A stretch of 64,000 nucleotides of DNA from assembly GCF_002374315.1 (NCBI RefSeq), contig NZ_NWUX01000003.1, positions 124,001 through 188,000 of the forward strand. The letters run 5' to 3'. The notes beneath the pieces are model-generated. The model was not told the DNA's origin and did not search any database. It was given only the letters and a program-made list of their open reading frames with translations. The DNA is from Vreelandella nigrificans. Lineage in GTDB: Bacteria; Pseudomonadota; Gammaproteobacteria; Pseudomonadales; Halomonadaceae. Both the position numbers and the translations under genes were made by a program. Positions 37,344-47,135 of this stretch are shown here, piece by piece (the stretch's first letter is position 1; the number at the start of each line of letters is the position of its first letter).

Positions 37344-38207
37344 TCCCGCTTAGTCATCACAGCACTGATCGCTTGTTTGGGTTTAACACCGTTTAGCGCA
37401 GCGGCAAATTGCCCCTCACCCGGTGAATGGTGGCAAGCACAGCAAGTTGTTTCCCATAGCGCACTTCTCACCCAGGCGGCCCAACAACAGGTGGTATTAC
37501 TAGGCGAACAGCATGACGCCATTGATCACCACCGATGGCAGCTGAGTACCCTGGCAGGGCTTCACGCACTGCGTGAAAACATGGTCATTGGGTTGGAAAT
37601 GCTGCCTCGTAGTACACAACCCGTGTTGGATAACTGGGTGGCAGGCGCGCTAAGCGAAGAAGAGCTGCTAGAGCAAACACAATGGCAAGAAACATGGGGC
37701 TTTGATTCTGAGCTTTACCTGCCCATTCTGCATTTCGCACGATTACACCAGATCCCGCTCGTGGCCTTAAACATCACACCAGACTTGCGTCGGCGCCTAG
37801 TAGAAGAGGGATTTGTGAACATTCCCTCAGATCAACGCCACGGTATACCTGCTCCACTCACTGCCAGCGACACCTACAAAGAGAGGCTTCAACAGGCATT
37901 TGAGCAGCATGCCATGGATGTTAACGACCCTGAGCAACTGACCCGCTTCATTGACGCTCAATTAAGTTGGGATGTCGCCATGGCCCATGGGCTTGCCCAG
38001 GCAACAGAAGGCGGCGCATTAGCCGTTGGCTTAATGGGGCTGGGTCACGTCGTTTATAACGAGGGCGTTGCGCACCAGCTCAGCGGAATGGGCGTGGAAC
38101 GCAGCTTAAGCTTGTTACCTTGGGAACGCCAACACTGCGAGACACCACCCCCTGCATTAGCAGACGCTGTCTTCATCCTGCCTGCACAACCAAAAGAGTC
38201 CGACTGA
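37287..38207 (+). CDS. ChaN-family protein (haem-iron uptake related)
   Basis: 306-aa exported protein. After a repeat-derived lead (RFNTQGFNAQGS) comes a signal helix RLVITALIACLGLTPFSAAA and then CPSPGEWW. The body has the ChaN pattern: VVLLGEQHDAIDHHRWQL, GLEMLPRSTQPVLDNW, LNITPDLRRRL and GLMGLGHVVYNEGV near the end. ChaN proteins bind haem at the cell surface and belong to the TIKI/TraB-like metal-dependent fold. Whether Cys after the signal is lipidated is unclear because the lipobox is poor. Real start may be later within the repeat. Confidence 0.83.
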   Translation: MPQGRNIRRFNTQGFNAQGSRLVITALIACLGLTPFSAAANCPSPGEWWQAQQVVSHSALLTQAAQQQVVLLGEQHDAIDHHRWQLSTLAGLHALRENMVIGLEMLPRSTQPVLDNWVAGALSEEELLEQTQWQETWGFDSELYLPILHFARLHQIPLVALNITPDLRRRLVEEGFVNIPSDQRHGIPAPLTASDTYKERLQQAFEQHAMDVNDPEQLTRFIDAQLSWDVAMAHGLAQATEGGALAVGLMGLGHVVYNEGVAHQLSGMGVERSLSLLPWERQHCETPPPALADAVFILPAQPKESD

Positions 38208-38406
38208 CGGCATCGAGCCTACTGCAGGACAATCCTAGTGGCCAATCTGTAGGCAAATTTATAGTCGACTCAAAATTGCACCATTATTGAGCATATACAG
38301 AGCGTAGCGTTGATTGTCGCGTTTAAACGCCAGGCCATCACCAATTGATCCCCGCTGTCTCAGCTCATAGGGTATGAGCCTTCAACTTTTGTCGATAAAA
38401 ATAGCT

Positions 38407-38874
38407 ATGACGACTGAAACTCAAATGCAACGGAAAAATTTGTGGTCTGGCCTGGGAGTTACGTTACTTGCCTGCTGGCTATTGATGTGGCTTATTCCCC
38501 GATACGGTGGGTCAGGCATGGCTTTTGGTATGCACCCACAACGCCTCGCCACGCTAGGTGCGTGGGTAATGCTGATATGCGCCGCAGCACTTGCAATAGG
38601 TAGCCTGATAACGCTTAGGAAACACCGATCCTCGCTGTTTCAATTACCGCCATTAACCAACGTTTGGCACCAAGCTTGGCCTTTCTTATACGTTCTCTTC
38701 TTTATTGTGCTGGCAATATTTCTGCCGCTTACCTGGCTCGCGCCTTTTATTGTAGGCACGCTCGTTGCGCTGCTTGGCGAACGACGATGGCATGTCATCC
38801 TGCTGGCAGCGGCCATTCCTACCGCAGCACTCTACTTACTAACAGTCCATTTAATGCGCATAGGGGTGGTCTGA
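38407..38874 (+). CDS. tctB: Tripartite tricarboxylate transporter small subunit TctB
   Basis: Small membrane subunit (about 155 aa, four helices) of a TTT-family importer. Helices: LGVTLLACWLLMWLIP, AWVMLICAAALAIGSL, PFLYVLFFIVLAIFLPL and an ILLAAAIPTAALYLLT segment with the final short charged turn. Starts at 38374, 38407 and 38425 are all possible and none has a strong ribosome site. 1-bp gap to tctA. Confidence 0.82.
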   Translation: MTTETQMQRKNLWSGLGVTLLACWLLMWLIPRYGGSGMAFGMHPQRLATLGAWVMLICAAALAIGSLITLRKHRSSLFQLPPLTNVWHQAWPFLYVLFFIVLAIFLPLTWLAPFIVGTLVALLGERRWHVILLAAAIPTAALYLLTVHLMRIGVV

Positions 38875-38875
38875 T

Positions 38876-40390
38876 ATGCCTGAACTTAGTGCCATCACAA
38901 GTGCCTTTGGCGATGCTTTAACACTGCACTCAATCAGCGTCATTTTAGGCGGCGTACTGTTAGGTTATTTGGTGGGCGTTATTCCTGGCCTAAACCGCTC
39001 TGTCGCTATCGCGATCGCCATTCCGCTAACGTTTTATATGTCCGCCTATGCGGCTATCGCTTTTCTCATTGGCCTTTCAAAAGGCACTGCTGCGGGTAGC
39101 GCCGTTTCGGCTATTCTGCTCAACACCCCTGGCGAGCCTTCCTCAGCCGCTACCTGCTTAGACGGCTACCCCATGGCTAAAAATGGCCAGCCACGCAAAG
39201 CGCTCAAGGTGGGCCTGCTGGCATCCGTTATCGGCGATTTGCTCTCCACCTTGCTGCTGATCGCTGTGGTTATCCCTTTTGCCTCTATTGCGCTTAAATT
39301 CGGCCCTTATGAGCTGGCGGCTATCCTGATTTTTGCCTTGGTATTTATTGCAGGCATGGCCGGTGGCTCGTTCTTAAAAGGTATGGCCGCTGGCGGCATG
39401 GGAGTTATCTTAGGCACCGTCGGCCTCGACCCAGAAACAGGGGCAATGCGCTTTACCTTTGGCTTCGCCGAATTAATGGAAGGTGTACCGATTCTTCCCT
39501 TGGTAATTGGTACCTTGGCGCTCTCCGAAATGTTTGTGCAATTAGATGAGTATCGGCGTACCAAAGGCGGCAGCTCCGTTCGCCTTGGGCACAATCCCGA
39601 TGACGATCTCTCTTATAGCGAATTCAAAAAGACACTGCCTACTATCTTTAAAAGCACCGGCGTAGGCGCCTTTGTAGGTGCACTGCCAGGCCTCGGCCCT
39701 TCGGTTGGCTCGTTTATGGCCTATGGGCTTGCCAAGCGGGGAGCAAAAGATCCCGATAGTTTTGGTAAAGGCAACCCTAACGGAATTGCAGCAGCGGAAG
39801 CAGCGGATAACGCTGTTATCCCCGCAAGCTATATTCCGCTATTCGGTTTAGGTATCCCCGGCAGTGTTTCTGCTGCGCTGCTGGTAGGTGCCTTTATGAT
39901 TCACGGCATTCAGGTTGGGCCACTGATGCTACGCGACCACCCACAAATGCTGTTTACCATCTTTGCAGGCATGGTGATTGCCAGCCTTATCATGCTGGCC
40001 GTGGGCTGGTACGGGTTACGTATCTTTGCCAAAGTGACTAACGTGCCGCAAAACATTGTGATTCCGGTCGTTATATTCCTGTGCTTGGCGGGCATACAAG
40101 TTCAGGGGTACGGCACCTTTGGTCTACTGACCGTATTTGGTTTTGCCATCTTTGGTTATTTCCTTAAAAAACACGACTACTCCTTCGTAACCTTCTTAGT
40201 AGCCTTCATTGTGACGCCTATGCTGGAAATGAATTTGCGTCAGTCGGTGATCCTTTCCGGCGGAGAAATTAGCATTTTGCTGCAACGACCTATCGCCCTG
40301 TTCTTTGTCGTCGCAACAGGCCTGATGGTGCTACACCTTGCCTGGAGTGGCTATCGTACTTACCGCCAGCGTCGCTTGGTTTCTGCGTAG
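38876..40390 (+). CDS. tctA: Tripartite tricarboxylate transporter permease TctA
   Basis: Large permease (504 aa, about 12 helices). Family words: GVIPGLNRSVAIAIAIPLTF, GEPSSAATCLDGYPMAKNGQ, GALPGLGPSVGSFMAYGLAK and the repeat-related EAADNAVIPASYIPLFGLGIPGS. Uses an ion gradient with the TctC binding protein to import a di- or tricarboxylate; substrate unknown. Confidence 0.95.
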   Translation: MPELSAITSAFGDALTLHSISVILGGVLLGYLVGVIPGLNRSVAIAIAIPLTFYMSAYAAIAFLIGLSKGTAAGSAVSAILLNTPGEPSSAATCLDGYPMAKNGQPRKALKVGLLASVIGDLLSTLLLIAVVIPFASIALKFGPYELAAILIFALVFIAGMAGGSFLKGMAAGGMGVILGTVGLDPETGAMRFTFGFAELMEGVPILPLVIGTLALSEMFVQLDEYRRTKGGSSVRLGHNPDDDLSYSEFKKTLPTIFKSTGVGAFVGALPGLGPSVGSFMAYGLAKRGAKDPDSFGKGNPNGIAAAEAADNAVIPASYIPLFGLGIPGSVSAALLVGAFMIHGIQVGPLMLRDHPQMLFTIFAGMVIASLIMLAVGWYGLRIFAKVTNVPQNIVIPVVIFLCLAGIQVQGYGTFGLLTVFGFAIFGYFLKKHDYSFVTFLVAFIVTPMLEMNLRQSVILSGGEISILLQRPIALFFVVATGLMVLHLAWSGYRTYRQRRLVSA

Positions 40391-40509
40391 CGATGCTGTT
40401 TTCAACCCAACCACAACCACGATAAAAAGATTTTTAAAAATCATTCTAAAAAAATTAGAAAAAACGAACCATAAAAACGATTCCTAACAATTATTGAGGA
40501 AATGGCACC

Positions 40510-41478
40510 ATGAAAAAAACACTTCTTAGCACAGCAATTCTTTCTGCGGCTCTGGCTATCGGCGTCAGCACCGCTCAAGCGAATGACTTTCCTAGTAAGC
40601 CACTTACGCTAGTGGTTGGTTTTGGCGCTGGTGGCAGCACCGATATTCAAGCCCGCGTGCTGGCCAACGTATTAGAAGAAGAGCTGGGGCAGCCGGTTAA
40701 CGTTGTTAACCAACCAGGTGCTGGTGGTGGGGTCGCGTTAACCCGTTTAGCCAGCAACCGCGATGAGGGCTACACCTTTGCTTTTGGCACCTCAATGACC
40801 ATCACTTATGGCCCGCTGGCAACCGAAACCGCCTACCAACTTGATGATTTCCGCTACGTAGCAGGTGTGACTCTGGGCCAGTCTGCCATCGTAACCGGTG
40901 AAGGCCGCCCCTTTGGCGACAGCTGGGAGTCGCTGGTTGAGTACGCACGCGAAAACCCTGGCACTACCTACGCCACGCAAACCGCACTTGATCGTATGAT
41001 CATTGAATACATTGCCCAGAAGGAAGACCTTGAGCTGCGCATCGTTCCCACTGCTGGGGGTGCAGGCATGGCCCCGCTGATTCTTTCTGGCGATGTTGAT
41101 TTTGCCTACAGCGGCGGTACGCACTCAGGCTATGCAGAGTCTGGTGAAATGCCGGTACTGCTCAGCCTTGCGGAAGAGCGCTTAGTGGCATTCCCTGATG
41201 CACCCAGCATGAAAGAAGCTGGCTATGACATTAATCCGGCAGAAATTCGTGTGGTGATGGTGCCTAAAAACACCCCCGACGCCCACGTTGAGCGCCTGGC
41301 AGAAGCACTGGAAGCCGCCACCCAGGACGAGCGCTTTATTGAGATTACCGAAGAGCGCATCTTAATGCCGGTGGTCTACCTCCCTGAAGAGGAAGTCACC
41401 CAAACACTAATTGCACAGTCAGAAAGCTACAAAGCCCTGCTTGAAGAGCTAGGCGGCGTGCCCGGCGCCGACGAATAA
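40510..41478 (+). CDS. tctC: Tripartite tricarboxylate transporter substrate-binding protein TctC
   Basis: Periplasmic binding protein (322 aa) for the TctAB importer. Signal peptide 1-24 ends NAQA-like (STAQAN), mature start DFPSKPLTLVVGFGAGGSTDIQARVLA, the classical TctC/Bug signature, and GGGVALTRLA follows. 119 bp of AT-rich DNA with two short hairpins separates it from tctA, and a strong terminator follows. Confidence 0.94.
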   Translation: MKKTLLSTAILSAALAIGVSTAQANDFPSKPLTLVVGFGAGGSTDIQARVLANVLEEELGQPVNVVNQPGAGGGVALTRLASNRDEGYTFAFGTSMTITYGPLATETAYQLDDFRYVAGVTLGQSAIVTGEGRPFGDSWESLVEYARENPGTTYATQTALDRMIIEYIAQKEDLELRIVPTAGGAGMAPLILSGDVDFAYSGGTHSGYAESGEMPVLLSLAEERLVAFPDAPSMKEAGYDINPAEIRVVMVPKNTPDAHVERLAEALEAATQDERFIEITEERILMPVVYLPEEEVTQTLIAQSESYKALLEELGGVPGADE

Positions 41479-41499
41479 GAGGTACCCGTCTAACGCTAA

Positions 41500-41539
41500 A
41501 GCGCCCGCTGCTTGTTAAAAGCAGCGGGCGCTGTTTTAT
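41500..41539. terminator. Terminator between tctC and ntrC
   Basis: 12-bp stem agcgcccgctgc / gcagcgggcgct with a 9-nt loop, then gttttatt. Serves tctC; may also work for the convergent ntrC. Confidence 0.9.
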
Positions 41540-41589
41540 TAGCGGGGCCAAAAACGAATCAGAACGTTTAGCAGCCCCAACAAAGCTTG

Positions 41590-43017
41590 TTACTCATCCG
41601 CCAGTGCGGGCAGCAGGGTTTTGAGTTTACGGGTCAGCGTATTGCGCCCCCAGCCTAATAGTTCCGCCGCTTCCCCCTTTCGTCCGCCGGTATGTTTAAG
41701 CGCAGTTTCTATTAAAATTCGCTCAAAATCCGGCACGGCTTCTTCCAACAAGTGAGTATGTCCTTCTGCCAGGGCATGGTCCGCCCAATCGCGAAACGCT
41801 GTACGCCAATCGCCATAGGCGCTGCTTTCCGACGTGCCTACCGAACGCAACTCAGGCGGTAAATCTTCGACCAGGATTTCACGGCCCGAGGCCATCACGG
41901 TTAGCCAGCGGCAGATATTCTCTAACTGACGCACGTTACCCGGCCATGGCAGGCGAGTTAGATGAGCCTCCGCTTCTGCGGTTAACACCTTGATATCCGT
42001 CGCAAGCTCCTTTGCCGCTTCGGCAAGGAAGTGGCGCGTTAAACGGGGAATATCCTCCCGACGCTCAGCAAGGCGCGGCAGGTGGACCCGGATGACATTT
42101 AAACGGTGAAACAAATCTTCCCGAAAGCGCCCCTCATCAACCAGGGACTCCAGGTTTTGGTGAGTGGCCGCAATGATGCGCACATCAACTTTTACCGGTG
42201 TATGCCCGCCCACGCGGTAAAACTCTCCATCAGCCAGTACCCGCAGCAACCGCGTTTGCGTTTCAGCAGGCATATCGCCGATTTCGTCCAGAAACAGAGT
42301 GCCGCCGTTGGCCTGTTCAAAGCGTCCTTGACGCTGTTGCGCAGCACCGGTAAAGGCCCCTTTTTCATGGCCAAATAACTCAGACTCAATTAAGTCACGG
42401 GGGATTGCAGCCATATTCAGCGCAATAAACGGCTTAACCGCCCGAGGGCTATGTTGGTGTAGTGCCTGGGCAACACGCTCTTTACCAGTCCCTGACTCAC
42501 CATTAATCAGGACAGTGATATGCGAGTGGGAGAGGCGACCGATGGCGCGAAAAACCTCCTGCATGGCAGGTGCTTCACCGATGATTTCGGCATTCAAGCC
42601 TTCAGGAACGCTAATCGGGCGCTGACGCTCACGGGCATGGGCAACGGCACGTCTTACCAATGCAAGCGCTTCATCCACATCAAACGGCTTCGGCAGATAT
42701 TCAAATGCCCCCCCTTGGTAGGAGGCAACCGCGCTGTCTAAGTCAGAGTGAGCGGTCATCACGATAACGGGTAAGTCTGGGTGAGCGTCTCGCACCCGTG
42801 ACATTAGGTCTAACCCGTCGATACCGGGCATACGAATATCTGTAACCAGCACATCCGGCGGGTTCTCTAACAGGCGCGTAAGCGCCGTGTCCGCCCGCTC
42901 AATACACTCCACTTGCAGGTCTGGCTGCGCCAGTGCGCGCTCCAGCACCCAACGGATGGCGCGATCATCGTCGACGATGACCACCCGTGCAACATCGGTA
43001 CGTGTCGTCTCAGTCAT
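41590..43017 (-). CDS. ntrC: Nitrogen regulation response regulator NtrC
   Basis: Sigma-54 activator (475 aa) phosphorylated by NtrB. Receiver domain with [12 protein letters not shown] (phospho-acceptor Asp about 56), AAA+ domain with NGESGTGKE (Walker A), [13 protein letters not shown] (sigma-54 contact loop) and [11 protein letters not shown], and a Fis-type HTH at the end ([17 protein letters not shown]). Start overlaps the ntrB stop by 4 bp. NtrC-type sites found in this window upstream of ntrB and glnA are its probable targets. Confidence 0.97.
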   Translation of the reverse strand: MTETTRTDVARVVIVDDDRAIRWVLERALAQPDLQVECIERADTALTRLLENPPDVLVTDIRMPGIDGLDLMSRVRDAHPDLPVIVMTAHSDLDSAVASYQGGAFEYLPKPFDVDEALALVRRAVAHARERQRPISVPEGLNAEIIGEAPAMQEVFRAIGRLSHSHITVLINGESGTGKERVAQALHQHSPRAVKPFIALNMAAIPRDLIESELFGHEKGAFTGAAQQRQGRFEQANGGTLFLDEIGDMPAETQTRLLRVLADGEFYRVGGHTPVKVDVRIIAATHQNLESLVDEGRFREDLFHRLNVIRVHLPRLAERREDIPRLTRHFLAEAAKELATDIKVLTAEAEAHLTRLPWPGNVRQLENICRWLTVMASGREILVEDLPPELRSVGTSESSAYGDWRTAFRDWADHALAEGHTHLLEEAVPDFERILIETALKHTGGRKGEAAELLGWGRNTLTRKLKTLLPALADE

Positions 43018-44072
43018 GACGCTTCTCCGGTAAAATTAACAACCAATGGAATCAGTAAACGAAATTCGGTGTGTCCGGGTCGTGAGTCGCATTCGATCAA
43101 TCCTTGATGTTGGTGCAAAATTGACTGAGCAATGGATAGCCCTAGGCCGCTGCCTTCGGCGCGCCCAGAAACCATTGGATAGAAAAGCGTTTCACGTAAT
43201 GCATCAGGGATGCCGGGGCCGTTATCAACCACCCCTACTTCACTGACTAATCGGTGGCGTTCTGCCCCAAGCGTAAACTGGCGTCTGGCACGGGTACGTA
43301 ACGTTAGCGAAGGCGCAGGGGTGGCCGCATCGCTCATCGCCTGAACTGCGTTACGAGCGACATTAAGCACCGCCTGGATCATCTGTGACTCATCGCCAGA
43401 AAGGTCAGGTAGGCTAGGGTCATAATCGCGGCTCACTGTCACCTCGGGGTGCTCGGCAATCAACAGCGCCCGCACCCGTTCGAGTACTTTATGAATATTG
43501 ACCGGCTCATGTTTAACAATATGATTAGGGCCGAGCATGGAATCCACCAAGTCTCGCAGTCGGTCCACTTCTTCAACGATAATATGCGTGAATTCACGTA
43601 GCGCTGGATCGTCTAAGTCGCGTTCCAATAGTTGAGCAGCACCGCGAATCCCCCCGAGTGGGTTTTTAACTTCATGGGCCAGGCCACGTGCCAATGTTTT
43701 GATAGTTTCTTGCCGCGTGGTTAGCGCCTCTTCCCGGGAAATTTGCATTAAGCGGTCTCGGGGTTCGACTTCCAACAACAGCTCATTTTCAGACAGCGGC
43801 GTGACGGTGTAGTCCACCGTGAGTGGTTCGCTATTGAGCGGGGTAATTCTCGCCTCGCGCTGGGTATAGGGGTGAAACGCATCCCGGGCTTTGGCCAGCA
43901 CCTCATCAATGCTTTCACCGTTGCCTAGCAATGTATCCAGGCTGATCCCCTGTACACGGCTTAAACTAACCGCCAGCAATGCTTCAGCAGCAGGATTCAT
44001 CCAGCAAACACGTAGCTCACCGTCCAACAATAGTACTGCAGTAGTGAGATGCTCTAATAAACGTTGATACAT
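43014..44072 (-). CDS. ntrB: Nitrogen regulation sensor histidine kinase NtrB
   Basis: Cytosolic histidine kinase/phosphatase (352 aa), controlled by PII. PAS domain (VLLLDGELRVCWMNPAAEALL), H-box LAHEVKNPLGGIRGA with the phospho-His, N-box and G-boxes in VVDNGPGIPDAL and GSGLGLSIAQSI. No membrane segments, as expected for NtrB. Second gene of the glnA-ntrB-ntrC group. Confidence 0.96.
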   Translation of the reverse strand: MYQRLLEHLTTAVLLLDGELRVCWMNPAAEALLAVSLSRVQGISLDTLLGNGESIDEVLAKARDAFHPYTQREARITPLNSEPLTVDYTVTPLSENELLLEVEPRDRLMQISREEALTTRQETIKTLARGLAHEVKNPLGGIRGAAQLLERDLDDPALREFTHIIVEEVDRLRDLVDSMLGPNHIVKHEPVNIHKVLERVRALLIAEHPEVTVSRDYDPSLPDLSGDESQMIQAVLNVARNAVQAMSDAATPAPSLTLRTRARRQFTLGAERHRLVSEVGVVDNGPGIPDALRETLFYPMVSGRAEGSGLGLSIAQSILHQHQGLIECDSRPGHTEFRLLIPLVVNFTGEAS

Positions 44073-44281
44073 GGTGTTTCCTGAAATAATGAGCTGAAGT
44101 AATAAACCGAACCAATGTGCTGATGAATTCGTCTAGCAGCGGAACTGAAGACTCAGCTAAAAAAGCACCCAGCCAATCATGCAAGGAGAACTGCAAAAAC
44201 CACGCCAATTATCATCAAACGCCTAATTGCACGGCTGGGGAGCATGCCCGCTGGGCAGAGCGGATCGTTATAGCGCATTGC

Positions 44282-44320
44282 AGCACTTTCCTGGCCACTA
44301 TCATGCACCAAAAAAGTGCA
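44282..44320 (-). promoter_or_regulatory. Predicted sigma-54 promoter and NtrC site for ntrBC
   Basis: Minus strand TGGCCAGGAAAGTGCT (44282-44297) has GG and GC at the -24/-12 spacing of sigma-54 promoters. Seven bp upstream lies TGCACCAAAAAAGTGCA (44304-44320), a near-perfect NtrC dyad. So close to the promoter, NtrC more likely represses here, as at the E. coli glnL promoter, than activates. The rest of the 391-bp ntrB-glnA gap holds only the glnA terminator. Confidence 0.65.
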
Positions 44321-44403
44321 CCTCTAATCATCAGTAATAATAATATTCACTGGTTCTGTGCGTTTCTGCACCCGGTCACTGCTGCGTCTCTCCCGCTTGC
44401 AAC

Positions 44404-44430
44404 AAAAAAACCCCGCCGTGGCGGGGTTTT
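44404..44430 (-). terminator. Intrinsic terminator of glnA
   Basis: aaccccgcc-gt-ggcggggtt stem with T-run on the minus strand (GGGGTTTTTTTG), 34 bp past the glnA stop; separates glnA from ntrBC. Confidence 0.92.
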
Positions 44431-44463
44431 AGGCTAAGCACACACCACAAGGGTGAGCCTTTA

Positions 44464-45870
44464 TTAGCAGCTGTAGTACATATCAAACTCAATCGGATGA
44501 GTGGTCATGCGGATGCGCTCCACTTCTTCCATCTTGAGGTCGATGTAAGCATCGATCATTTCGTCAGTGAACACGCCACCTTCAGTCAAAAACGCGCGGT
44601 CTGCATCGAGTGCTTCCAGCGCTTGGTCCAGGCTGTTGGCAACGGTCGGTACTGACTTACCTTCTTCTGGCGGCAGATCATACAAGTTTTTATCCATGGC
44701 ATCGCCAGGATGAATCTTGTTTTTAATACCGTCGATACCGGCCATCAATAAGGCAGAGAACGCCAGGTACGGGTTGGCAGTCGGATCTGGGAAACGCGTT
44801 TCAACACGCTTGCCTTTCGGGCTAGCGGTGTACGGAATACGGATAGAGGCAGAGCGGTTACGGGCGCTGTAGGCCAGCATTACCGGCGCTTCAAAGCCTG
44901 GTACCAAACGCTTATATGAGTTGGTAGACGCGTTAGTGAAGGCGTTTAGGGCACGGGCGTGTTTGATAACACCGCCAATGTAGTAAAGCGCCATTTCAGA
45001 CAGGCCTGCGTATTCGTCACCCGCGAACTGGTTCTGACCATCTTTCCAGAACGACTGGTGTACGTGCATACCAGAACCGTTGTCGCCTACCAGCGGCTTC
45101 GGCATGAAAGTCGCGGTTTTGCCGTAAGCGTGAGCCACGTTATGGATCACGTATTTCATTTCCTGAACTTCGTCAGCTTTCTTCACCAGCGTGTTGAATT
45201 TAACGCCGATTTCGTTCTGACCCGCGTTAGCAACCTCGTGGTGGTGAACCTCAACGGTCTGGCCAATCGCTTCCAGGGTGTTACACATCGCGCCACGAAT
45301 ATCGTGGAAACTATCAACCGGAGGAACCGGGAAGTAACCACCTTTAACGCGCGGGCGGTGACCCAAGTTGCCACCTTCTACCTGATTACTGGTCGCCCAG
45401 GCACCTTCGTCAGACGTGATTTTGTACATGGAGCCCTGAATGTCAGATTTCCAATGTACTTCGTCAAAAATGAAGAACTCAGGCTCAGGGCCAAAGAAGG
45501 CGGTGTCGCCCAGGCCGGTGGACTGCAGATAAGCTTCTGCACGCTTGGCAATGGAACGCGGGTCACGGTCATAGCCCTGCATAGTGGCAGGCTCGATGAT
45601 ATCGCAACGCAGAATCAGGGTAGCGTCTTCGGTGAAGGGGTCGAGGAAGCCGGTGCCATCTTCAGGGCGAAGAATCATGTCGGATTCGTTAATGCCTTTC
45701 CAGCCCTCAATAGAGGAGCCATCAAACATCTGACCGTTCTCGAAAAACTCTTCGTCCACGTCCCGTGCCGGTACGGTGACGTGCTGCTCTTTACCGCGCG
45801 TGTCGGTGAAACGCAGGTCTACCCATTTAACATCATGTTCTTCGATTAGCGCGAGAGTCTTGGCTGACAT
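44464..45870 (-). CDS. glnA: Glutamine synthetase type I
   Basis: Dodecameric ATP-dependent enzyme making glutamine from glutamate and ammonium (468 aa). Metal and substrate words: [47 protein letters not shown]. The adenylylation site is present as NLYDLPPEE (Tyr about 397), so activity is switched by GlnE. Ribosome site ggagga. Preceded by a long leader with a sigma-54 promoter and NtrC enhancers. Confidence 0.98.
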   Translation of the reverse strand: MSAKTLALIEEHDVKWVDLRFTDTRGKEQHVTVPARDVDEEFFENGQMFDGSSIEGWKGINESDMILRPEDGTGFLDPFTEDATLILRCDIIEPATMQGYDRDPRSIAKRAEAYLQSTGLGDTAFFGPEPEFFIFDEVHWKSDIQGSMYKITSDEGAWATSNQVEGGNLGHRPRVKGGYFPVPPVDSFHDIRGAMCNTLEAIGQTVEVHHHEVANAGQNEIGVKFNTLVKKADEVQEMKYVIHNVAHAYGKTATFMPKPLVGDNGSGMHVHQSFWKDGQNQFAGDEYAGLSEMALYYIGGVIKHARALNAFTNASTNSYKRLVPGFEAPVMLAYSARNRSASIRIPYTASPKGKRVETRFPDPTANPYLAFSALLMAGIDGIKNKIHPGDAMDKNLYDLPPEEGKSVPTVANSLDQALEALDADRAFLTEGGVFTDEMIDAYIDLKMEEVERIRMTTHPIEFDMYYSC

Positions 45871-46114
45871 AGTGTCCTCCGGTATGAGCGTGGCTTAAAG
45901 CGTAAACAGTAAGCTTTCGATAAAAGTGATATTCGACAAATCATTCAACACGCTAAAGGCATGTGTCACGTTTGTCATTCTTCTTCGCTCAACGTTTGCC
46001 TGACAGTGGATAACAAAGCGTCCAGCGATCATTTCAAACCGGCTATCGTTGTAGCACGCCGAAGGGCACCTGCCTACGACACGCTAGCCGCTGCTCAACA
46101 TAAAGCACAGAGCA

Positions 46115-46130
46115 TGCCAACGTTGCACCA
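46115..46130 (-). promoter_or_regulatory. Predicted sigma-54 promoter of glnA
   Basis: Minus strand TGGTGCAACGTTGGCA keeps the invariant GG and GC with the right spacing plus the C at position 6 and final A; two other positions deviate from TGGCACN5TTGCA. Lies 245 bp from the start codon, farther than in E. coli. Confidence 0.5.
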
Positions 46131-46250
46131 AGATGGCATAAAAAATCAGCAAACCATTGTATATATTGAACTAAAAATTCCTTAGACATGCATCTTCATG
46201 TTGCATTAAACGATAGCAGCAGGCCTCCAACTCCCCTTCTCAGTGCAAAA

Positions 46251-46298
46251 TGCACCAAAACAAAGCAAAAACTCACCCACAAGCACCATTCAAGTGCA
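46251..46298 (-). promoter_or_regulatory. Two tandem NtrC-like enhancer sites for glnA
   Basis: AGCACCATTCAAGTGCA (46282-46298) is a good NtrC dyad; TGCACCAAAACAAAGCA (46251-46267) keeps one half-site. Their centres are 31 bp apart (three helical turns) and about 150-190 bp upstream of the predicted start point, like the paired enhancers of E. coli glnA. Confidence 0.6.
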
Positions 46299-46425
46299 GA
46301 AAGAAAATAAAGCAATGCCAAGGTGAGGAAAAACTTAATTCTTGCCACTTGACGAAACAGATGGCTACACTTAATTACAAAAACACACTCTAAATAACGC
46401 ACTCAATGAAAAGGAAGCTCCCTCT

Positions 46426-47049
46426 ATGGCTACGGTCTGCTTTATTGTTGATGCAGTAGTAACGGGGTCCTGTTTACCACGCCACTTACGCGCCATTCGG
46501 CAGTCAGGTCATGCAGACCACCTATTACCTATTATCGTCACTAACACATGTGCCGATACACGGCTGGCCCAAATAGAGCAGCGCTACCATGCACGCGGTT
46601 TGGTGACACCGGCACAGCTCTTGGGAGCGCGCATTAACCAAGCAGCAAACATCAGCCAAGCCGAGTGGCTATTTATCGCGCTGAGCAAAAAGCCCGTAGC
46701 TTCTCAATTATGGAGCACACTTTATGCACAGCTGGACACCTCTACACTGCTAGATGCATTAGTCATTCTTAACGTCCCACCACGCTTTTCTGCACGCCTG
46801 TTACGGCGTTTAGTGAAAGCTTCTGCTTCAGTACCACCCTACCTCGTCATTAGGCGCACATGGCTAGAGCGATTAGGAGGGTTTGACCCTGAGCTAGACG
46901 AGTCCTCGCTAGAAGATTTATTACAGCGGCTCTACGCATGCCCAACACGCTTGAAAACGATTAGTAGCGCAACACTACGCTCGCAGCCCGGCTTGTTTAC
47001 CAAGGATGCCGCTGGTTACGCACAACACTCTTCTAGCTTAAGTCTCTAG
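46426..47049 (+). CDS. Glycosyltransferase-2-like protein, divergent
   Basis: 207-aa soluble protein resembling part of a GT2 fold: VCFIVDAVVTGSCLPRHLRAI as first strand/helix, SQAEWLFIALSKKP in the place of the family DxD strand, and VIRRTWLERLGGFDPELDESSLEDLLQRL, which is very typical of GT2 enzymes. The usual DxD is absent (ALSKK), so it may be catalytically altered or a remnant. Next to an acyltransferase-3 gene on the other strand; could modify surface sugars. Confidence 0.55.
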   Translation: MATVCFIVDAVVTGSCLPRHLRAIRQSGHADHLLPIIVTNTCADTRLAQIEQRYHARGLVTPAQLLGARINQAANISQAEWLFIALSKKPVASQLWSTLYAQLDTSTLLDALVILNVPPRFSARLLRRLVKASASVPPYLVIRRTWLERLGGFDPELDESSLEDLLQRLYACPTRLKTISSATLRSQPGLFTKDAAGYAQHSSSLSL

Positions 47050-47050
47050 C

Positions 47051-47102
47051 CAAGCACTTATCACAAGCACTTATCACAAACGCTTGCCACAGACACTTAT
47101 CG
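47051..47102. repeat. 13-bp tandem repeat, four units
   Basis: Two identical caagcacttatca units, then caaacgcttgcca and cagacacttatcg, right after the stop of the GT2-like gene. The gap between the two convergent genes contains nothing else. Confidence 0.92.
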
Positions 47103-47135
47103 CCAGCGCGATTGCACGCAGTGACGAAGGGGATT

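Larger units (their letters stand above)
45871..46425. other. Divergent control region of glnA
   Basis: 555 bp without a gene. Half of it nearest glnA shows nothing else than a presumed leader of roughly 235 nt. The part beyond carries the sigma-54 promoter and the two NtrC-like sites listed separately; the last 120 bp before 46426 are AT-rich and should hold the promoter of the rightward gene. Confidence 0.6.

Noticed and set aside
44959..45849. 296-codon open frame opposite glnA
   Set aside because: It is antisense to the highly conserved glutamine synthetase gene, has no ribosome site and no recognisable domain; a result of codon bias in glnA.
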